Assembly (NCBI GenBank): GCA_003387805.1
Contig: QGSR01000058.1
Location: 1-9,306, forward strand
DNA length: 9,306 nucleotides
Source of the DNA: Bacillota bacterium
GTDB lineage: Bacteria; Bacillota; Limnochordia; Limnochordales; ZCTH02-B6
Direction: 5' to 3'
Part shown: in pieces, positions 6,168-9,306 of the stretch
How positions within the stretch are numbered: the first letter of the stretch is position 1
Layout: each line of letters begins with the position of its first letter
The notes under the pieces: model-generated
The model's input: the letters and a program-made list of their open reading frames with translations, nothing else
What the model was told of the DNA's origin: nothing
The model's database searches: none
Position numbers and translations under genes: made by a program

Positions 6168-7144
6168 CTATCGCACCCCGGACGTGCCGGAGCTTTTTTC
6201 GGCCCGCGCCCGGTTCAAGCTTTCGAAGTACACTTTCGTGATGACGCCTTCAAACCAGATCTTCTCCAGGGACGCCCAGCCCCGGCGGCGGGCCCGCTCC
6301 AGCCAGACCAGCAGGTTGTCCTCGTTGATGATGCCGCCCATGCGCATGGCCCAGCTGAGGAAGCGGTGAAAGGCGGTGTCCTGGGCGGACAGGCGGGTGC
6401 GGAATTCGGGATGCTTGGCCATGTAGTGGAGCGCGTACATGCCGCGCTCGCGCTCTTTGGCCAGGCGGACCTCCAGTTGCTCGGGCGTGGTGATGGCCGG
6501 CTCGACGTGGTAGGCCAGCGCTTCCTGCAGCTGGACCCGCCGCAGGCCGAACTTTTGCAGGCGCCGGCCCAGGTCCGAGTCTTCCCAGCCCATGCCGCGG
6601 AAGGCCGGGTCAAAGCCGCCCACCGCGTCCAGATGCTCGCGCAGCACCGATGCGTTGGCGGTGCCCAGGCTGCGGCCGGAAAAGTCCCATACGGTGGGGC
6701 GGGGCATGGACAGCGCTTCTTCCAGCGTGGCCACCCAGACCAGCGCGCCGTTGACGTAGATCATCGGTCCCTGCTCGCGGTGGGCAGCCATGTGTGCCTC
6801 GAAGAAGCCCCGGGGCACGATGACGTCGCTGTCGACGAACACGATCAGGTCGGCCGAGGCCCGCTCGAGGGCGGCGTTGCGGGCCACCGCCGGCCCCTGC
6901 CGCGTGCCGAACTCGATGACGTGCATGCGCAGCGGGCTCGAGCGGGCCTTGTCCAGGACAATTTCCCGGGTGCCGTCGTCCGACGCGTCGTCGGTGACGA
7001 GAATTTCAACCGGAATGCCGCGGCCCTCGGCGGCGGCGCCGGCGGCGATGACGGTGTCCAGGCTGGCGCCGACGATGTGGGCCGGTTGCGCACCGGCATG
7101 ACGACGGCGATGGATTGCGGAGGCCGTGCGGCTGTCTGCGCCAA
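6168..7144 (-). CDS. Family 2 glycosyltransferase with C-terminal GT7-like motif, frameshifted
   Basis: Two frames together encode one GT-A fold glycosyltransferase of about 325 residues. The N-terminal frame starts at TTG (7144) with GGGAGGG (7151-7157) 6 nt upstream and gives the first strand SIAVVMPVRN. Continuity then moves to a second frame at about 7085, reading PAHIVGASLDTV, VEILVTDDASDDGT, QGPAVARN, the metal-binding VDSD and finally GMGWEDSDLGRRL, the galactosyltransferase-C type acceptor/catalytic motif. The remainder is basic and helical, ending near 6168. A single missing base at the GGCC run (about 7079-7085) restores the frame and normal family spacing. Whether this is a real mutation or a sequencing error cannot be decided here. 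If real, only a 252-residue product from ATG 6926 lacking the nucleotide-binding start could be made. It would transfer a sugar to a surface glycan; donor unknown. It runs opposite to the flanking glycan genes. Confidence 0.85.
6178..6199 (+). terminator. Weak hairpin with T-run after the DUF2283 gene
   Basis: CCGG (6178-6181) pairs with CCGG (6187-6190) around a 5-nt loop, followed after AGC by six T residues (6194-6199). It lies 17 nt past the stop codon, within the 3' end of the converging glycosyltransferase gene. The stem is short, so the call is tentative. Confidence 0.3.
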
Positions 7145-7273
7145 GATTTACCCTCCCGGCCGGAACAGGAAACCAACAACTGTCAGAGAACGTCTTTCCA
7201 GGACCCGGCTTCGTAGTTCGGTTTCTAGTTTAGCATAAACGCTGCCACAGCGACGGGATGGAGAACAGTTCGG
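7145..7273. promoter_or_regulatory. Divergent intergenic region between the two glycan genes
   Basis: These 129 nt separate the minus-strand glycosyltransferase from the plus-strand ligase gene and should contain both promoters. An AT-rich stretch at about 7221-7240 includes TAGCAT (7231-7236), a 4/6 match to a -10 box about 37 nt before the ligase ATG, but no good -35 box lies at the right distance. On the minus strand the same stretch gives TATGCT. The overlap suggests back-to-back promoters, tentatively. Confidence 0.3.
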
Positions 7274-8473
7274 ATGGATCGGGCTCGCCTGACGGACGTC
7301 TTGCTGCACGCCGGCTGGCTGTTGTTTTTCGCGGGGATTCCCTTTTCCGGGCTCAGCGCTCCCGGCATTTTGCTCATTTTGATTCATTGGGCCGTGGCCC
7401 GTCCGCAGCTGCCGCCCGCCGCGCTGGCCAATCCCCGCACCGCCGCCGCCGTCAAGTGGTACCGGATTGCCGTCTTCGGGCTGCTGGCGGCGTATGCGGC
7501 CGGCCTGGCCGTGGCCGCCAGCCCCGTGGACGCGCTGGGCGCCGGGCTGGGCAACGGCCTCTTGCTGCTCTTCGGGGCGGTGTACGCGTTTCGGCTGGAA
7601 GTGGCGAATCCGGGCTGGTGGCGGCGGTACTTGTGGGTCGTGCCGCTGTCCGGCGCGGTGCACGCGGGCATCGGCATCGCGCAGTACCTGGAGAGCGGCA
7701 CGCGCGTGATGGGCGTGCACAGCAACCCCAACGCCTATTCAACCGTCCTGCTGGCGGCGCTGTACCTGGGCGTCGCGGCGCTGGTGCAGTACGGCGGCCG
7801 GCGGCGCTGGCTGGCCGTTCCCTACACCGCCGTCATGGCCGCCGGCCTGCTGGTCACCGGTTCGCGCGGCGCGTGGGTCGGCGCGCTGGCGGGCGCGGCG
7901 GTGTTCGGCGCGCTGGCGCTGCGGGGCGTGTGGCGGGCCAATCGGCGCCGGGCCCTGGCCGCGGGCGCGGCGGGGCTTGTGCTGGCAGGGCTGGCGGTGG
8001 GGGCCGTCTACGCGGCGGCCGACGCGCCCATGCAGCGGCGCATGGCCAGCATTTTCGACCTCAACGCCAATCAGGACCGCGTCGTGCTGTACCAGACGAT
8101 GTGGGATCTGATCAGCGACAATCCGGTGCTGGGCGTGGGCGTCAACAACATCAAGCACCGCTTCGCCGAGTACCAGGGCGATCGCGGCGGCCCCGTCTTT
8201 GGCATCGCCCACAACTACTTCCTGCAGTCCCTGGGGGAGACGGGGATTGTGGGCACGGCCTTTCTGCTGCTGCTCTGGTTCGTGTGGCTGTATTACGGCC
8301 TGCCGCCCGTGGGCGCGCCCGCGCCGCGTCTGCTGCTGTACAGCCTGGCCGTGGCGCTGCTGGTGCGGGATCAGTTTGACGGCGCCCTCACCATTTTTTA
8401 CCTCGCGTTCCTGCTGAACTGGCTGGGCGGCACGCTGACGGCGGCGGCCGCGGAAAGGCGGGCCGAGACGTGA
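7274..8473 (+). CDS. O-antigen ligase/Wzy-type polymerase family membrane protein
   Basis: The 399-residue protein is polytopic, with about eleven predicted membrane segments (roughly 12-33, 64-82, 93-107, 120-138, 156-173, 180-195, 200-218, 228-248, 325-342, 353-365 and 373-386) and one large extracytoplasmic loop at about 249-320. Family signatures are MGVHSNPNAYS at 146-156, TGSRGAWVG at 195-203, NPVLGVGVNNIKHRF at 283-297 and HNYFLQSLGETGIVG at 313-327, the Wzy_C/O-antigen ligase pattern with the conserved arginine and loop histidine. Members join lipid-linked oligosaccharide units to an acceptor or polymerise them outside the membrane. In a Gram-positive-like cell the acceptor would be a wall or secreted glycan rather than lipid A. 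ATG at 7274 has GGAG (7260-7263) 10 nt upstream. Its stop overlaps the next gene by 4 nt, so the two are one operon. Confidence 0.88.
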   Translation: MDRARLTDVLLHAGWLLFFAGIPFSGLSAPGILLILIHWAVARPQLPPAALANPRTAAAVKWYRIAVFGLLAAYAAGLAVAASPVDALGAGLGNGLLLLFGAVYAFRLEVANPGWWRRYLWVVPLSGAVHAGIGIAQYLESGTRVMGVHSNPNAYSTVLLAALYLGVAALVQYGGRRRWLAVPYTAVMAAGLLVTGSRGAWVGALAGAAVFGALALRGVWRANRRRALAAGAAGLVLAGLAVGAVYAAADAPMQRRMASIFDLNANQDRVVLYQTMWDLISDNPVLGVGVNNIKHRFAEYQGDRGGPVFGIAHNYFLQSLGETGIVGTAFLLLLWFVWLYYGLPPVGAPAPRLLLYSLAVALLVRDQFDGALTIFYLAFLLNWLGGTLTAAAAERRAET

Positions 8474-9306
8474 GGGCGCCCGTGCCGGCGGACGTGCCCG
8501 GTGTGATCATGATCCTTCCCTATATGGAGGCGGGCGGCACGGAGCGGCACGCGCTCCATCTGGTGCGCGGGCTGCTGCGGGACTACCGGGTCGGGCTTTT
8601 GTCCCCCGACGGACCGATGTTGGACCGCTTCTTGGAGCTGGGTGTCGCGCACCGGGCCTTCCCCCGCCTGGAGCAGGACCCGCTCGGGGGGCTGCGGGCC
8701 TTTCGCCGCGGGCTGCGGGCGCTGCTGGACCAGGTGCCGGCGGGCGTCATCCACGTCCACGCGGCCCCCGAGCTGGCGGTGCTGACGCGCACCGTGCACC
8801 GCTCCATCCCCGTCGTGCTGACGACCCACGGGTTCGCCGTGGCCAATCCCGAGGCCAATTACCGTCTGGCCGCGCGGCTGTGCCGCCTGGGCAGGGTAAA
8901 CCGTGTCATCAGCGTTTCCCGGTGGGAAGCGGACATGCTGGGCCGGGGCGGCCTGGCGCCGGGGCGGGTGCGCGGCGTTCACAACCGCCTTCCCGATCCC
9001 CCGCAGCCGGCCGTCGACTCGCCGGCGCACCTGGGCCGGGCCGCCGGCGCGCCCAGCGCTGTGGGCGGTGGCGGGGGTGGGCCGGGGAAAGGGTTTCACC
9101 TGCTGCTGGAGGCGCTGGCGGAGCTTCAAGAACCGCCCGGGCCGGCGTGGTCGCTGCCGCCGCGGCTGGTTGTGGTGGGCGACGGGTCCCAGCGGGCGGA
9201 GCTGGAACGGCGGGCCGGGGGGGCGGGCGCCGCCGGGCGGGGGTCTTTTTGCGGGCAACGCGGAGGCCGGCGGCGGGGGGCCGGGGGCTGTGTGTGCCCT
9301 GCGCGT
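8470..9306 (+). CDS. Family 4-type (GT-B) glycosyltransferase, truncated by the window end
   Basis: A GTG at 8470 overlaps the stop of the ligase gene (GTGA, 8470-8473), a typical translationally coupled junction. The frame stays open to the window edge (279 codons). The N-terminal domain has the GT4 pattern: IMILPYMEAGGTERHALHLV (about 13-32), VGLLSPDG, VIHVHAAPE, VVLTTHGF and RVISVSRWEADML. The C-terminal nucleotide-sugar domain begins with KGFHLLLEALAEL and RLVVVGDGSQRAELE. Past about 9215 the reading frame loses resemblance, whereas another frame reads LFAGNAEA, as expected after that strand, so an indel in the G-runs at 9217-9243 is likely. The usual VGRL.PEKGF segment is replaced by a glycine run (encoded near 9061-9090), also suspicious. 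It would add a sugar to the glycan made by this locus. Confidence 0.85.
   Translation, partial: MRAPVPADVPGVIMILPYMEAGGTERHALHLVRGLLRDYRVGLLSPDGPMLDRFLELGVAHRAFPRLEQDPLGGLRAFRRGLRALLDQVPAGVIHVHAAPELAVLTRTVHRSIPVVLTTHGFAVANPEANYRLAARLCRLGRVNRVISVSRWEADMLGRGGLAPGRVRGVHNRLPDPPQPAVDSPAHLGRAAGAPSAVGGGGGGPGKGFHLLLEALAELQEPPGPAWSLPPRLVVVGDGSQRAELERRAGGAGAAGRGSFCGQRGGRRRGAGGCVCPAR

Noticed and set aside
7258..8379. 373-codon frame overlapping the ligase gene on the same strand
   Set aside because: It is arginine/glycine/alanine-rich with no membrane segments, while the neighbouring frame gives a clear multi-spanning family member.

Overview
The window is very GC-rich, with GTG and TTG starts, strong AGGAGG-type ribosome binding sites and several exported proteins with short hydrophobic leaders. 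This suits a high-GC, Gram-positive-like bacterium, perhaps a deep-branching or thermophilic member of the Bacillota. That assignment is an inference from composition and gene style; there is no marker gene. I see no rRNA, tRNA, CRISPR array, transposase or phage gene.

Left half (1-4221, all genes on the minus strand). Three genes for exported proteins lie in the order gamma-glutamyltransferase (2485-4221), a small DUF6305-like protein (1682-2236) and a zinc-dependent hydrolase of the succinylglutamate desuccinylase/aspartoacylase (M14-like) family (90-1151). The gaps between and after them are filled with GC-rich short tandem repeats, with a different period in each: about 34-36 nt plus a large inverted repeat at 1-114; a phase-locked 13-nt periodicity, sharpening to 26 nt, from about 1213 to 1680; and a degenerate 15-nt repeat at 2297-2386. 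Together the three proteins look like an extracytoplasmic module acting on gamma-glutamyl or N-acyl amino acid/peptide substrates. The link rests on co-localisation and shared export signals only.

Middle (4222-5911). A divergent intergenic region precedes wecB/mnaA (4483-5664), the non-hydrolysing UDP-GlcNAc 2-epimerase that supplies UDP-ManNAc for surface polysaccharides or teichoic-acid linkage units. It is followed by about 250 nt that are notably less GC-rich and full of hairpins, some mutually exclusive, ending in a terminator-like stem.

Right half (5912-9306). A small DUF2283 protein (5912-6160) converges on a family 2 glycosyltransferase on the minus strand (6168-7144) that is broken by a frameshift near 7085. 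From a short divergent intergenic region, an O-antigen ligase/Wzy-like membrane protein (7274-8473) and a family 4-type glycosyltransferase (8470 to beyond the window end) run on the plus strand as a translationally coupled pair. With wecB these form part of a cell-surface polysaccharide locus. The last 250 nt are unusually G-rich and appear to contain a second frameshift, so base quality there is suspect.
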